In this document: in pieces, positions 43,717-56,426 of the stretch
How the letters are laid out: each line of letters starts with the position of its first letter
Position numbering within the stretch: position 1 is the stretch's first letter
Origin: Strobilurus pachycystidiatus
Taxonomy: Eukaryota; Basidiomycota; Agaricomycetes; Agaricales; Physalacriaceae
DNA: 64,000 nucleotides
NCBI GenBank assembly: GCA_019915135.1
Contig: JAHLMK010000026.1
Coordinates: forward strand, 302,001-366,000
Direction: 5' to 3'
Program-made: the position numbers and the translations under genes
Notes under the pieces: model-generated
What the model saw: the letters and a program-made list of their open reading frames with translations, nothing else
Told to the model about the DNA's origin: nothing
The model's database searches: none

Positions 43717-46700
43717 ATGTTTCCATCCGCTAACGTCCCGAACAAAGGTGGACGCCCTGGGGCCAAGGTCTTCGTCGGACTTCACCCTCCCGCTAAGGCC
43801 GACACAGTTGACCACGCAGTCCACATCGATCTGGGCGGCAATGTCACCAGCCAGCCCGTTCCCCAAGTGCAGCGTCCCATGGAGCCGCGCGACTTGTTCG
43901 ACGAATTTGCGGATTTTACGTTCGGTCTCGAAGACTCCCTACCAGGACAGCAGGACGCTTTGGGGTCAATGGCAGACGGGTTAGCTGATGGGGACGAAGA
44001 AGACGACGATGACAGCGAGGAGGTGCTCGATTCGGGCCTTCCCAATAAACGGAAGTTCTATGTTAGCTCGGTGCGAATTCTTCATTTTGCATTGACCTGA
44101 TCCTAATTTTGCGAACAAGGACGACGCCATGACTGATTGGAAGCCTTGGATAATGATGTTCTTGGAGGAAACCTTACGCGACCACGGGCTCGGATCGTTG
44201 ACTCTGCACGCCAGATGCAGCAGCTGCTCTGTGCCACTGGAAACCGACAAGCTGTGGGTTCCGGAGCGAGCACAGGACATTCTCGTTCGCCCCGCCCCTG
44301 GCGACGCGACGTGCTCGGAGCTTTTTCGGTGCACGACGTGTGGCAACTTCGCTGAGTGCGAAGCATGTTGTCTCCGTCGCCATGAGAGATCACCTACGCA
44401 TGTTCTGAGGGTAAGCTCTTGTCTATTGGCTCTGGCAGCTTCTAATCATGTTATGTCTCAAGGTGTGGCGCAATATGTCATGGGAGCAAATCTCGTTGCG
44501 GAAAATGGGACTTGTTTATCAGCTCGGACACGGCGGAGGTCCTTGTCGGGCCCCGGATTCTACGTTGCACATCATGACCGTCATGCATTCAAACGGCATT
44601 CATAGCGTGGTGTGCCGATATTGTGGCTGCGGCGAATCGGACTTACAGCATCACTGGCAGCAGCTATTCCGTACGGGGTGGTATCCGGCAACTACCCACA
44701 TTCCTCAGACGTGCGCGACTACCGAGCTATTAAATCTCTATCGACGTCTCAAGGTAATTGCCACCGTCAATGTTCGAGACTTCGTTTCCACCTTGGAAGA
44801 CATGACGGATCCTTACGGCACAAATCGTCCTCCCGATCGTTATAAGGCGTTTCTGCGCATGTCGCGCCAATGGAGTTTTTTGATGCGCGTACGGCGGTCG
44901 GGGGTTATGTATGCCGCCGGCGGATTAGCAGATGCTGCAGATGGAGACGTGGCTGTTCAATGCTGGGCGTGTCCTAGAGTCGGGGTCAACTTGCCAAAGG
45001 ATTGGGATCTCGTTAGCGGGGAGTTTCAGTAAGTCTCGCCTTTTATCTCTTGATCGTCGCTGACACGGTTACAGGTATCTTTATTGACGCATCCTCTCGA
45101 TGGACGCCAACTTTCGGATGTCTTGCCAAATGCGATCATCCCCGCGTGTCGACGACCCGCTGTATTCTGGCCTTGGTGTGCAAGTGCCGTTCGACATGTA
45201 TCACGAGTGGCTTCGTTCGTATATCACCGAAGAAGAGGTCAGTGGTATTTGACTCTCTTGGGGACGAGGCTGACTTTTTTTGAACCGCAGATGTCGACAT
45301 GTATCTCGTTCGCTGCTCTGATGCAGAAAGACACTCGATTCTCCGTTGGCCTTCGATGGGCAGGCGTTCTTGGGGTTATCTGTGCTCGTCACGAGTTGAT
45401 CATGGGTTTGGGAGATCTCGAGAAGGGAGAGCGGTAAGCGTCTGTCGCTTGGGGCACTGACACCAAGTACTGATCGCTTTACAGTTATAAAAATTCTGAC
45501 TTTGTCCTGTGCTGGCTTCTTTCGCGCATGGGCCTCAAGGAAGTTACGGTGACATACGATATCGCGTGCCAGTACAAGAAGTACTTCTACCAGCGGATCG
45601 AAGCCTTACCGGATGCACTCAAGAATCTTGATCTGCCGGCCTTGACTTGGGGGCTCCCAGTGTGGCACGGGAACGTCCACGAGATTTCGTGCGAGGCTGC
45701 TGAATCCTTGAAATACAAGGTCGGCGTCGGCAAGACGGATGGCGAGGGAATTGAGCGGGTCTGGGCTGTGATGAATCCGATATCATATATGACGAAGGGT
45801 GAGCAACCTGGTGCGCGGCACGATGATATAGAGGACAAGGCGAACCGCCATAACTTCACAAAGAATATCGGACTCGGTAGGCAGTTTCTGAACTCGGAAG
45901 AGTGGTATTCTCATAAGATTTCAGGTAAAACCCTACTTCGGCGGCTTAGGATTGCCTTGGAGGAATCTTTCTTGCAACGCGAAGCCTTCAAGTTCGTGGA
46001 TGACGCTCTTGACGACGATCTAAGAGAGGAATGGACGACTCTGGTGACGGATTGGCTGACGAACGGCGCCGGTATCAATCCCTACGCTCCGTCGGGTACA
46101 GGTATGTGCATCTCATTGCTTCGTGATACAGGGATCTCACATGAATCAGTTCAAATCACTGAGGAGCAAGTGAGGTTGGCCCTTCGTAAGGAGGAGGCGG
46201 AGGATGAACGCGCGGAACGGGATACGGCTTTAGCTGCAGAAGAGGACGCCGACAATGAGGAGGAGTCTGAGAGTGATACAGAGGCCGGCGAGCAAACTGC
46301 GTCAGGCACAAAGCGGGGAAGGAAAGGGAAGAGGAAAAAACAGAGGAAAAAGAAGAAAGTTGCGCCTCGAGACGCGAGGGTGAGCATGGCCGGATTTCTC
46401 ATAATGGGTTTGCAGGTGGAGGAAGGCCAGTAAGTGATTGAATTTATGAGCAACTTGGCCTTACTCACCTTCAACCAGGCGGCGCATCTTGACGGACAAA
46501 AAGCTGAAAGGCGGTTTGACGCCGACGCAACAACGAAAAATTCTGGACCGCCGTCGAACGCTGGAGAAGAAACTTGCTTAGTTCCGAAAATGGCAAGACG
46601 TGTACATGCCGGGAGTGTCGATAGTGTTGCAACGAGAAGAGTGGGCGCGGCGAGACGAGGACCGACAACCGCCACCAGTGGAGGACGCTATACTGTACCT

Positions 46701-47647
46701 GCCGTCAAAATGTGCTGCACTGCCATCGCTCCAGGCGGAGGTTGACTGTCCATCACGTTTGATGAAGCAGGAAGCTGCACTGCGACGGGCCCAATGCGGA
46801 GATGCGCTCGCGAGGATACGAAGCCGCCTCATCGCCAAGCGGTACCTCGTCAACTTTCGCAATGCACACGTCACCGGTCAACGCGCTACCACCAGGGCTG
46901 CAACTCTCATCGAATCGGTCGGCGCCAAGATCAACGATGCAGCGAGCAAATATCGACTATCTAGGGAAAACCTCGTGTACCTTGTCGGGGAGGAGGCTTG
47001 CGGGAGCTTGCGACATCTGGCCGCCGAGGATTTGAAGGTCTACATTACAGCGGAGTCCGACGCCGAGGCGGTGAAAAAACTCGGTCGCTTGGATAAACGA
47101 GATGGTAGGGTGACGGGCACGGGCCGAGTCTCGAAAAGCAAGCATCCGACGCGACGGGATGTGCCTGGTGAGGGTAAAGCGACAATGTCCTGGATTTGGA
47201 CAGCTGACGGTGGGCCAGACGCCGATGATGATGCGTACCTCCACGAATGTAAGTCCGGATGTGGCGCAATTTCGCATACTGCGTACTTATTCAATTCCAG
47301 GTGTGCGTATTGAATGGGCTAAGGCCCTGGCAAGGAAGACGCGATGGAATGAGGAAGTTGAGATACTGAAAGAAGAAATGCGGCGGGTTTTGCGATCGCT
47401 GCGTTACGAGGAGGAGCTGTGGATGGCGCGGAGCAAGGCGGAACCAATAGGGATGCGGACGGAGGAGCTAGCAGGACGCCGCGCCTATGCGCTGCAGCAG
47501 GCTAAGGACCGGCGGATGGTCAAGGAAGGGTTCGAGGAGCTGTGGCGAAGGTCGACGCCTTCACGTGGAAGGAAATCCGGACCGATGGACAGTCTGGCCG
47601 CCTCTGAGGCAACAGCCATTGTTGATGCCGAGTCGCAGGCTGCCTAG
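43717..47647 (+). CDS. KDZ-type DDE transposase KDZ2 (apparently intact)
   Basis: Nine exons: 43717-44070, 44120-44410, 44463-45028, 45075-45237, 45291-45433, 45485-46101, 46132-46429, 46479-47248 and 47301-47647. All have GT-AG borders and together give about 1,182 aa without a stop. An acidic N-terminus is followed by DWKPW and a CxC2-like zinc cluster (CSSC..CTTCGNFAECEACCLRRHE). Next come RRLKVIATVNVRDFV, the first catalytic Asp in SMDANF, CARHE with GDLEKGER, the second Asp in YDIACQYK and Glu in GEGIERVW. The C-terminal half is helical and basic with RVSMAGFLIMGLQVEEG and a coiled coil. This is the Kyakuja-Dileera-Zisupton transposase type (RNase H fold, cut-and-paste). It could be active. 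TET/JBP gene sequence lies immediately downstream. Confidence 0.9.
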
Positions 47648-47845
47648 GGTGCCGACATCGTGCCGTGCAGGGATATGATAGCATTCCGCTTTGGGACAGT
47701 AGGGTATTCAAGTATATATTCATAATACACATGGTTCTACATTATCTCGAGACACTTCCAAATTAAGCAATCGGCGGGGGCCCAAGGTAGGGCGCGCAGC
47801 ACCCTTTAGGCCAGCGCATAGGTCTTGCGGTTACCGGCAGTTGTC

Positions 47846-47905
47846 GGTCATCGACAGTTGTCCTGTAATAGACTCTAGGTTTTTGTGACAACTGTCAGTC
47901 AAGAG
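47846..47905. repeat. Palindromic repeat at the KDZ2/TET border
   Basis: CGACAGTTGTCCTGTAATAG, TCTAGGTTTTTGTGACAACTGTC, then AGAGTCTATT. It is largely the reverse complement of 33327-33375. AATAGACTCT and AGAGTCTATT also form a 10-bp perfect hairpin. The first readable exon of the TET/JBP gene begins inside or directly after it, with no start codon. Confidence 0.65.
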
Positions 47906-48694
47906 TCTATTTGTTACGGCAACAGGTGTTCCATCAGGCTGGCGAATTTGGGGCCAGTGCTCATCCTCATCAAATTCATCTACAAGTGACTTTCCTCTGC
48001 GAACGACGCGCTCTGGTCGCCCATTCTCAATCACAGCGGGTCCACCTATTCTTGGCCCACGAGAGTTTCACGCGTCCAAGATTCTCAATGTTGTTTGTCG
48101 CGTAAGTTGTCCACTACTACTAGCACGTCGCTCTATTCAATCCATCACAGGCCCAAGATGACCAATGGATGACCACGGCGCTATCTTCGGAACCCGTTGA
48201 CGGGACAGACCTCGACGGAGACATTCCTGACCACGACCTTGGACTCTTTGCAGACGGCATTGAAGTTAAGGGCGAAGCTAGCTTTGACACAGATCCGTGG
48301 ATTGCTGCCGCTGCCGAGTCACTCCTCCCTTCCTCGTCTTTCACTTTGGATTCCTCGGCCTCAGCTACCTCAACCTCAGCTACCTCAACCTCAGCTACCT
48401 CAACCCCGGCTACCTCCTCGTTGTCTTCTACGCACCGGCCATCTAAATGTTTGTCCACTATGAGCCCCCATTACTCTTTCGCCCAGCGCACGAAGCACAG
48501 AAAGAATCAGAAGCAGTATAGCAAGGGCCGCTTAGATCCTTCTGCGTCCAATGGAAAACGTGTTACTCAAAAGCGCGTCGAGGAGGCTAGAGGCAATACA
48601 GTTGTCGTAGACGACTACACGATGCGGGATGCACCAGTAACAGGACCAGGCTGGATTGGACTCGTTCTAAATCTTGTTCGGTGGGTACCCACGC

Positions 48695-48890
48695 TAGACA
48701 TGGCCACGAATATCCAATCAGATGTATCCGTATCCGAGGTGCAAATATGTTCACTCTCAGAGCCAATATTTGTACTCGAATGTCTACTCTATATTCTATC
48801 CTAACGAAATATGATACAGTCGGATATGGTCAAATGTCGGATACTCTGGGACTCGGATATAATTGAATACAAGCAAGTATAATCGAGTAT
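48695..48890. repeat. Subterminal GAGTATA/TATACTC words, left end of hAT-TET
   Basis: AT-rich stretch with GGATAT, ACTCGGATATAATTGAATAC and CGAGTATACC words. The same vocabulary reappears at 56530-56760. It replaces the AGTACT arrays of the other two elements. Confidence 0.6.
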
Positions 48891-49264
48891 ACCTCACCTT
48901 TACCATACAAAACACTCAACGGTTAGTAAACATATACATTTGAGCAATGGGATGATGTGTAAGTAAGCTAAATGTCTATGTAAGTGTTTTGTATGTATAA
49001 AGTCCTGACTCCTGACTATTCCGCCTCGACGTCCATGGCCTCAGCTGCCTCACCGTTATCTTCTTCATCGGAGTCCGACGACGATGATTCTGATCCTGAC
49101 CCCGATCCTACTGTCACAACATCTTCCGCATCACTTCCTACAACTACCACCTCGTCCTCATCCTCATCCGCATCTTTGTCACTCGAAGTTCCCTCATCGG
49201 AAGCAATGACCTCTTCATCTGATGTGCAAGACCATTCCAATTCCGTATGTTCCTTTCGAGCTTT

Positions 49265-52200
49265 TCAAGAATCGAGGTAGCGAGCAAGGGCAACCTCAGG
49301 AACGAGACCATCAACTGTAAGCCAATTGCCAAGAAGTGTGGACTCGCGGATTGACTCTGCAGAAAGATTGTAACGGCGCTTGGCGACGACGATGTCACTG
49401 TGAGAGAAAAGTCGTTCAACATCCATACTAGTAGCAGGGGCACTGAGAAAGTCAAGCGCCATACGTGCGAGGGCTTGTTGGGGTGTGATGAAGGGGGACT
49501 GGGGTGGAGCAAGTCGCGAGGTCCAATACTCGAGTGCGTTGTCGTCGTTTTGAGTACCCATGATGAACTCATCAAATGGGTCGATGGTGGTGCTGAGGAC
49601 AAGTGCATCAAGATGTGTGAAGATCTCGTCGTCGTCCTGGGGGCGGGAAGAGGAGGGAGCGGGTAACTTCACGGTTGTTTTGTAGTGATCGTTCCAAATG
49701 CGTCGTGCTTCACTGACTGCAGTGTCGACCCAGGTATCCTTCCACTTCTCGGTGACGAAGTATTGGCGACGATATTTCGGATGTAAGACTATTGATACGT
49801 TATCAAGACCGGCATGAAGGCAAGAAGAATGGAGAACACTCACGCATGGCAGTCTTCCACATAACAGATTCATCTGTCTTTGAGTAATATTTATTGAGAA
49901 CCTTGAGTGCTTTTGCAATGGCCATGCGAATGACAACAGGAAGATCAGGGTTGAGGAGCTTCTTCTCGAAGGCTTTGGTGAGCGCGTCTATGGTCGGGAT
50001 GACGGCATGTAAGGTGGGGTACTTGGAAGAGGACATTCGCACAGTCGCTCTATCAAGGATCTACATCGATGAAAAAGATTAGATGACTGGTTGACATGAG
50101 AAGAGGGAACATACATTGAATACAGACTGAAGGCTTTCAAGGATCTTCCACTCCTTCTCGGTAATGAAGAAACACTTAAGGCACTGCGTCGGGCGGCGGT
50201 TCTCGTTCCAGTCGGGTGATACGCAAAGTGCGTTGAGACACTTCTTGAGGCGAATGGCGCGGTTGAGAACCCCGTTCATTGTGTTCCAGCGCGTCCAAAC
50301 ACGCTTGACCATTTTGAGAGGTGGTAGTGGCGGATTCTTCTGCAAGCAGCAGAGTCGAGCCAAGGCCTTCTGAAGGGGACCTTTGTGGGCACAACGATGA
50401 CCAATCTTGGTGAGCTGAGACAAGTTAGGACCTGGTAATATCATTCAGCGACTCAACGTACCTTCTGCATAGCACTTAGCCCATCCTTGACCTCTTCGAC
50501 CGTTGGCTCGGGGACTTTGGCGCGGTCCGATGTCTGCCACAGCCGCTCAAGGTCCGGATCCTTGAAGACCTCCTCCAATTCAGCCCGCTCTTTCTCAATC
50601 TTCTCGGCGGCAGCCTGCTCATAGACCTCATCGTCTTCGTCTTCATCATCCTCTGGATCATCTTCCCACTTGTTGCAGTCCTCATCTTGAGCCGCCAGAG
50701 CCGCGGCCTTGGACTTCTTCTTCTACAATGGCTCAAATTGGGAGCAGACCGCCTGTGAAGGATAGTCAGTGTTGGCAGTCAATGCAAAGGGCCGCGTCGG
50801 TGAGCCTTTCCATGGATTCCCAGGGTTGGGTCCTGTACGGGCAGGCCGACGCGTACAATGTATAAGCAAAGAATAAGACTTACATGATAGACAAGATTGA
50901 GAATGTGACCAAAGCACCAAATCTGGGTAGTGCGCCCAGCAATCGACTCCTCGATGGTGCGGTACAGCTCGTCAAGGCTATCAAGCATGCTATCATTGTT
51001 TGATGCGTTGTCGCCCGCGTGACCGAGGGTGCGCCCAGCGATACCATATTCTTTGAATAGATTGAAGGCGGCCTTGGCGAGATTCTTTCCAGTGTGCGCC
51101 TTCGTCATTCTAGACCAATGATATTAATATCATCTTAATAAAGTGAGAAGGGAGACATACTCAATCATGTCCAGCGCGACAACAATGATCTTCCCGAGGT
51201 GGATAAATGACACAAGGACACCCAGGAATTCGTGTCCATTTCCAGATGTCCAACAGTTGAAGATGGGGTTGAAACGGCCCTCGTACTCCTCGAGCATCTG
51301 CGTCACCTCAACACACGTCATCCTATATGCCTGGTGAATATCGCGGCGGAGGGTTTTACAAGAAGGGGGCTGTGCTTCGGGGTTGAGGTAGACAAAGACG
51401 TCGACAAGGTCGGCATCGTCAACGATGGAAAAGGGGCGGTGCATCCGGGTGACCCACTTCAGCAGCTTGAGTCGGAATCTCCCCTTGCGGAACTTGCGGG
51501 GAATTTTATCAGTGAGTTTGGTTTGCTTCGGGGTCTTGCCACCGTTCTTCTTGGCTTGGGCGATATCACAACCCTTTGCGTGCGAGAGCTGATTGGAGCC
51601 CAATGTGCCCATTGCCGGGCGCTTGGAGTGAGCTCCAGTGCTGTATGACAATGAGAAGACGTTGTAGAACAGCTTAAAGATAACGTACTGTTTGCAGACA
51701 AAGTGATAATACCATTCCCCCTTGCTCGAGTTGAATTAGAGGAGGCAATCGGAGAAGTGAGCGTAGTAGTCGGGGGCAGCACGCTTTTCACCGGGAGCGA
51801 CCTTCTTGAACCATATTTTCTTTTTGTCCGCTGCAGGAGAAGGTGAGTAGAAGAACGCGCCAGTCGACAAGAATTACATACCGAGGCGGTTGACGTGCCA
51901 CTCTTTACTACCCTTAGGTGGGCCCGATACGACCTCCGGTTCATCCACCCAATGCTCTTCGCCCGCCTCCTCCATCTCCTGGTCGCGCTTCAGGTCTGCC
52001 GTTGACTTCGCCGCCTTCTTCGCTGCAGTATCGGCCGGCTTAGGCTTGGACTTGGACGACTTGGTCTTCTTCGAGCCCGACGCTGTCTTCCGCTTGGCCT
52101 TGGCGGGTTGCTCGTCGGCGCTTGACTCCTCTTCCACGGGAGGTTTGCTTCTGGAGACTCGTTGCCGCGTGCCCGGGGGAGGAAGATTGCTGTCCTTGGC

Positions 52201-52296
52201 CGGCCCTTTCTTGCCATTGGTGACGCGCTTGGCCTTAGTGGCGGGTGGCGCGGCGGGTTTAGATTTTGCGGAGGACTTGGTGGCGGCTTTAGGCAT
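49265..52296 (-). pseudogene. hAT transposase of hAT-TET (two stops, altered catalytic residue)
   Basis: Start at 52296 (MPKAATKSSAKSKPAAPPAT), long Lys-rich tail, then WHVNRLG and a BED-like finger (YYHFVCKQ, QLSHAKGC). The core includes FNCWTSGNGHEFLGVLVSF, GHAGDNASNNDSM, IWCFGHILNLVYH, WTRWNTMNGV, SKYPTLHAVIPTID and YRRQYFVTEKW. The dimerisation block is SMDVERLFSHSDIVVAKRRY. In-frame TAA at plus-strand 51736-51738 (before FNSSKGEW) and TAG at 50723-50725 (before KKKSKAAAL) break the gene. The first catalytic Asp expected in xDCWTS reads Asn. It is more distant from the other two transposases of this window than they are from each other. Confidence 0.8.
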
Positions 52297-52794
52297 GATA
52301 GCTACAAATGACAATTAGTTAGCGTGCAGAAGGAAAGGCAGGAGAGCTCTTACATATATGGTAGAATTTGAAGTATTGACGAGCGTTGACTAGTGTAAGG
52401 CGCAGAAGTCTACAGCTCATCAGTAAGGTGAGCGGTTATCCTGACGAGAGGCCTGCTTACAATGTAGAGACCGTTGTAAGTCGCAATAAAAAGCGTAGAG
52501 TCGCCTGATTGTGCGTGTATGAGCGAACACACTCTGATAGTAAATGAGCACTCGGAGTAGTATCAGAAGATGGGCACAACACGTACCAAAGATCGCAGAT
52601 AGATAAATAGATAAATACGCCGCACGCCAGCCGTCGGCCCGTATGGTCTGGCGCTGTCCTAAATTGCCCGTCCAGTGCGGTTCGCGAGCCGTAAAAATTC
52701 TGAAAATGGATGGACATCAGATAAGGGGGTGGTGAGTGGAGGGCACACGCACCAGGAGACGCAAAACAACGTCCAAAACCTGCGGGCGGAAAAA

Positions 52795-53290
52795 AAAAGG
52801 GCAGATGCAGACGATGAGTCTGCACTGGAAATGGACAGAGCTCAGCAATAATCCAAGTTCTGGGGCCGCAGCGAAGATGATTCGTGCAGGCTGAGAGGAT
52901 ACACGCCACTGGCAATGATCCAGCGGCGGGGCAAGAGGCAGAGGCAGCGGTGGCTGGTGGCGGTTTGGTGTGATGAGGTATGAGCGGACTTGGTCAAAAT
53001 TTGCGCACTGCCTTGCCGCGTTGCCGGGCCAAATTTGTTTGTGGCTGGTGGCGCGGCAGTACGGCCAAGACCAATTAGTGCAACAATCCCCAAGTTGTCT
53101 CACACCACCCACCACCACTGCCCCGCCTCGCCGCCTTGTCAAATCACCGTCTCCCCGCCACTGGATCATTGCCAGTGGGGTGTATCTTCTCTGCCTGCGC
53201 GAATTATCTTCGCTGCGGCCCCAGAACTCGGATTATTGCCGAGTTCTGTCCATCTCCAGAGCAGACTCATCGTCTGTCTCTGCGCCCCCG
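52795..53290. repeat. Long inverted repeat between the divergent hAT-TET genes
   Basis: The left arm (about 52795-52935) and right arm (about 53150-53290) are reverse complements at roughly 85% by eye. They share CTGGATCATTGCCAGTGG, TTCGCTGCGGCCCCAGAACT, GGATTATTGC and GCAGACTCATCGTCTG. The loop of about 200 bp contains GGCCAAATTTG and CGCGGCAGTACGGCC. Since the transposase starts at 52296 (leftward) and A3 at 53809 (rightward), each gene has one arm as its upstream sequence, i.e. a duplicated, mirror-image promoter. Confidence 0.75.
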
Positions 53291-53808
53291 CGGACGGTTG
53301 TTCTCTGGCCGATCGGGATCCGGACATTTTCGGTGACGAGGAGCGCGGCCCTCATCTTGATCAAGGTACGTGCCTGTATCATTTGTCTTAGGTGGGCGCG
53401 TACTAATTAGCATTGCGCCCTAGCCCATCGTTCTGCAAGCGAGGCAGACATTAGTGCACAATTAGTTGTTCTATCTGGTGCGCTATCTCTCCCGATTTTG
53501 CCTGCTATGCTCACTTATTATTTTACATTCTAGCTACTCGCCCTCATTCCGCGCGCAGGGTGGCACGGACATCATTAGTCCCATTGATCTGGTTTGTCTA
53601 GTCTATGCACATCAACACACAATGACAACAAGCTAACCTTGCCTTGTAGTTATCCGCCCACGCTCTGCACTCGAGTTGGCACCAGATCATAAGATCCCTC
53701 GTTCCGGTGTGTATCCACACTCACTACTCACAATCAAAGACTGATGCCCTTATCACCAGAACTCAACCACGTCCTCTCTCCGATAAACATTTGAACGCTC
53801 TCATTACC

Positions 53809-56213
53809 ATGGCAGCGTCTTCCTCATCGTATTCTGCCCCTGCCTCCGCGCCATCCAAATATGTCCTCAAATCTTACGAGGGCATGGCTGGCTACAAGGA
53901 CGAGGCAGAGCAGATGCTCGTAACCTCGCCAAATTGCGCTTACATCGAATTGCCTCCCTATCCCCGCAAAAACCACACCGTCTGCATGCTCACGGACCGC
54001 CATTTTGGCATCGACGATCCACTCTACCACCCACAACCCTTTGACTACTCCGTTGCCCATCTTGCCCTCATTCGCCATCCCTCAAAGCTCAAGCACACCG
54101 AACAACTCCTGTGGTTCCTTCCCACGGAGTCGCACTTTGACCGCATCAAGGCAGGAGACGCGTCGTCCGGTCTTGGCACCATCGACGTCAAGTTCTGCGA
54201 CGTGCTGAAGGATCACTGGCGGCGGGTCAAGAAGCGACTCGCCGACGCGGATATGAAGCAGGTGCTCGCGGACGAGGAGAGAATGAAGAACGATCCCTTC
54301 CTGCACGATGTCTTCCCCCGCATGAAGTATCTCGCAGGGCGCCTTGACACACCCTCCAGCTATGATGAAGCGGTCATGGTTTGGTGTATGCTGCAGCGGC
54401 TCATCCTCGAGGTTGAGGCCCGCATAACTTGGCTCCTCGAAGTACGGTCCATCTATCGCGACGTGACTGCAAGGCACGCAGCCTTGCGCAACGTTGTCGG
54501 TGCGGTCACAGATCAAATGGATGTGGCCAAGAACTTGTATCGAGTATGCTTCTTTCCTCTCGTATTCGGTCATATGCTAATGTTACTTCAGTCTGGAGTT
54601 CCTGTCTGGCTCTGTCGCAAGCTTGGTGCCGAAACTAGGATTAGAGTCGATAGCTGGGTGGAGTACCCGCCGGAGATGCGACCGAAGGATTTTCCCATAT
54701 CCTACGCCCATGCAACACCTCCCCATCCCATCGTCTTTGAGGGCAGTGTCGGCTCTCTTGAACGCTACTGCGGCATGGCTCACTACATTAAGAAACTTGC
54801 CTCTCCTCCCGATTTCTTTTCCGACAAGACTGGTGTTGCCATCCTTGCTTCCGCATCGACATCTACCGTCGCATCGACATCTACCGTCACATCGACATCT
54901 ACCGCCGCCGCCGCTCCTCGTCCGCCCTCACTGTCTAATTCCTCGACCCTGTCCTCTTCCATTCCCTCCGCTGCAGGACTGTCACGTCCCACACGTCGCA
55001 GTGGCAAACATTCTGCTGTCCAGACCCAATCGCCATGTACGTATTCTTGTATTTAACATTGATCAATATTCAATTCATCCCAGATTCCCATCCTCTACCG
55101 TCCCGCCCTCAAAACAAGAACAATCGTCAACAGCCCGGCAACACCAATCGAGACAAGTTCGTGGATGTGCAGTCCGAGCTAATGCCTCGAGCAGTCGGAA
55201 GCTGGACAAAAGCCCTTGCCCGTGTCAAATTGGAGAGCGCCTCCAAACGCGTCGTCGCCGCGGCGGGCGTCCAAACTGGATACGCCCTACCCGATCCAAA
55301 TGTCATTGCCGGTGTCGCTGATGATAGGACTCGCGGCTTCATGTTCACCGCCTATGTTCGTCTCCGCAATGTCCTCCTCTACCGACTCCAGTCATCGTCC
55401 TTTGAGCCCTTGAAGGCGAACGCTTGGAGGCGGATCCTCGGCATCGAGCTTCATCCAAGCGAGGGAGAGGGATTCTCGAGGACACAGCACCAGGAGATGA
55501 AGAAGAATTTATGTGAATGTATTGAGACGGGCGGCCTCCAAGTAAGTCAAACCAACACCTCGTGTTCTTGAGTCTTGATTAATGGCTCTGTTAGGGTACC
55601 GTCGACATCTCCAACCTCAAGCATTCCCTCGTCAACTGGCGCGGTGTCGAACTCAAAGAGTATGAAATCCCGCCCCCCCCGCATTGCCAAAGAGATTCTC
55701 TTCAAGCTCTTTGAGGTCAACTTCCAATATGAACTTCTCGCTCTGGACCGGCAATGCTACAGACTCAAGCCGGAAGGGTTTGCGGATCGTCCCATGGATG
55801 TCGACAGTGATCCCGAAGAAGGAACGGTGGAGCCTGAGACCTTTGATGAGTTGGATACTTTGTCTCATGCGGATCGTCAACTACGGGTCCTTAGCGTCAT
55901 GAGTTACTGGGAGTGCAGCCTCATTCCCGGGACCCTCCATAAGATCGAGGACGAGGGATTCGGATCGGAATGGCATCCCGAACGGCGCAGGGCTTTTGGG
56001 GAGTTGTATCTGGTGATGCGAGGGTGGCGTGGTGTTCCTGAGTTGGCGCAGGCAACGGTCAGGGCAGCGACCAAATGTTTGAAGGAAGGACCAATGGATC
56101 TTGGCGAGCAATTTGTCGCAGAGGACGGGCTCGCCTACCATTATGTTAAGTGTTTCTATCAGATATTCGGACGACCTCCTCTTGTACCCCATGGACTTCG
56201 TAGCTCAAAGTAG
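53809..56213 (+). pseudogene. 'Family A' protein, copy A3 (poly-C frameshift)
   Basis: Exons 53809-55036, 55084-55541 and 55595-56213. The frame is open until a C8 run at 55673-55680, after which a shift of one base is needed (from EYEIPPP to RIAKEILFKLFEVNFQYELL). Without one C the total is 2,304 nt, 767 aa. The start MAASSSSYSAPASAPSKYVL was chosen because it follows the last upstream ACC. Landmarks equivalent to A1/A2 are GVPVWLCRKLG (helical region before it), a Ser/Thr-rich linker with an ASTSTV repeat, ELLALDRQCYRL and FGRPPLVPHGL near the end. Overall similarity to A1/A2 is low but layout, position and these motifs agree. The frameshift could be a sequencing error. Confidence 0.7.
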
Positions 56214-56426
56214 ACATGCATGGACATTTTAAATATCTCTTGTACATTTTATTACTTCTTTATATACCCACATCCGCCGCATCATTCTTACCCACCAGAC
56301 AATTTTCGTCACCACGGTACCTTGACCATTGACTACACTACTGTACATGTCACGATAAAATGTTTTTTTTGGTTGTGATAAGAAGAGTCGTGGGTGCATA
56401 AGGTGTGTAAATGCTAGGCATTCATC

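Noticed and set aside
52984..53410. 133-146-codon plus-strand frames
   Set aside because: They run through the arms of the inverted repeat, and similar frames appear on the opposite strand of the other arm; this is expected from the repeat and not evidence for a gene.
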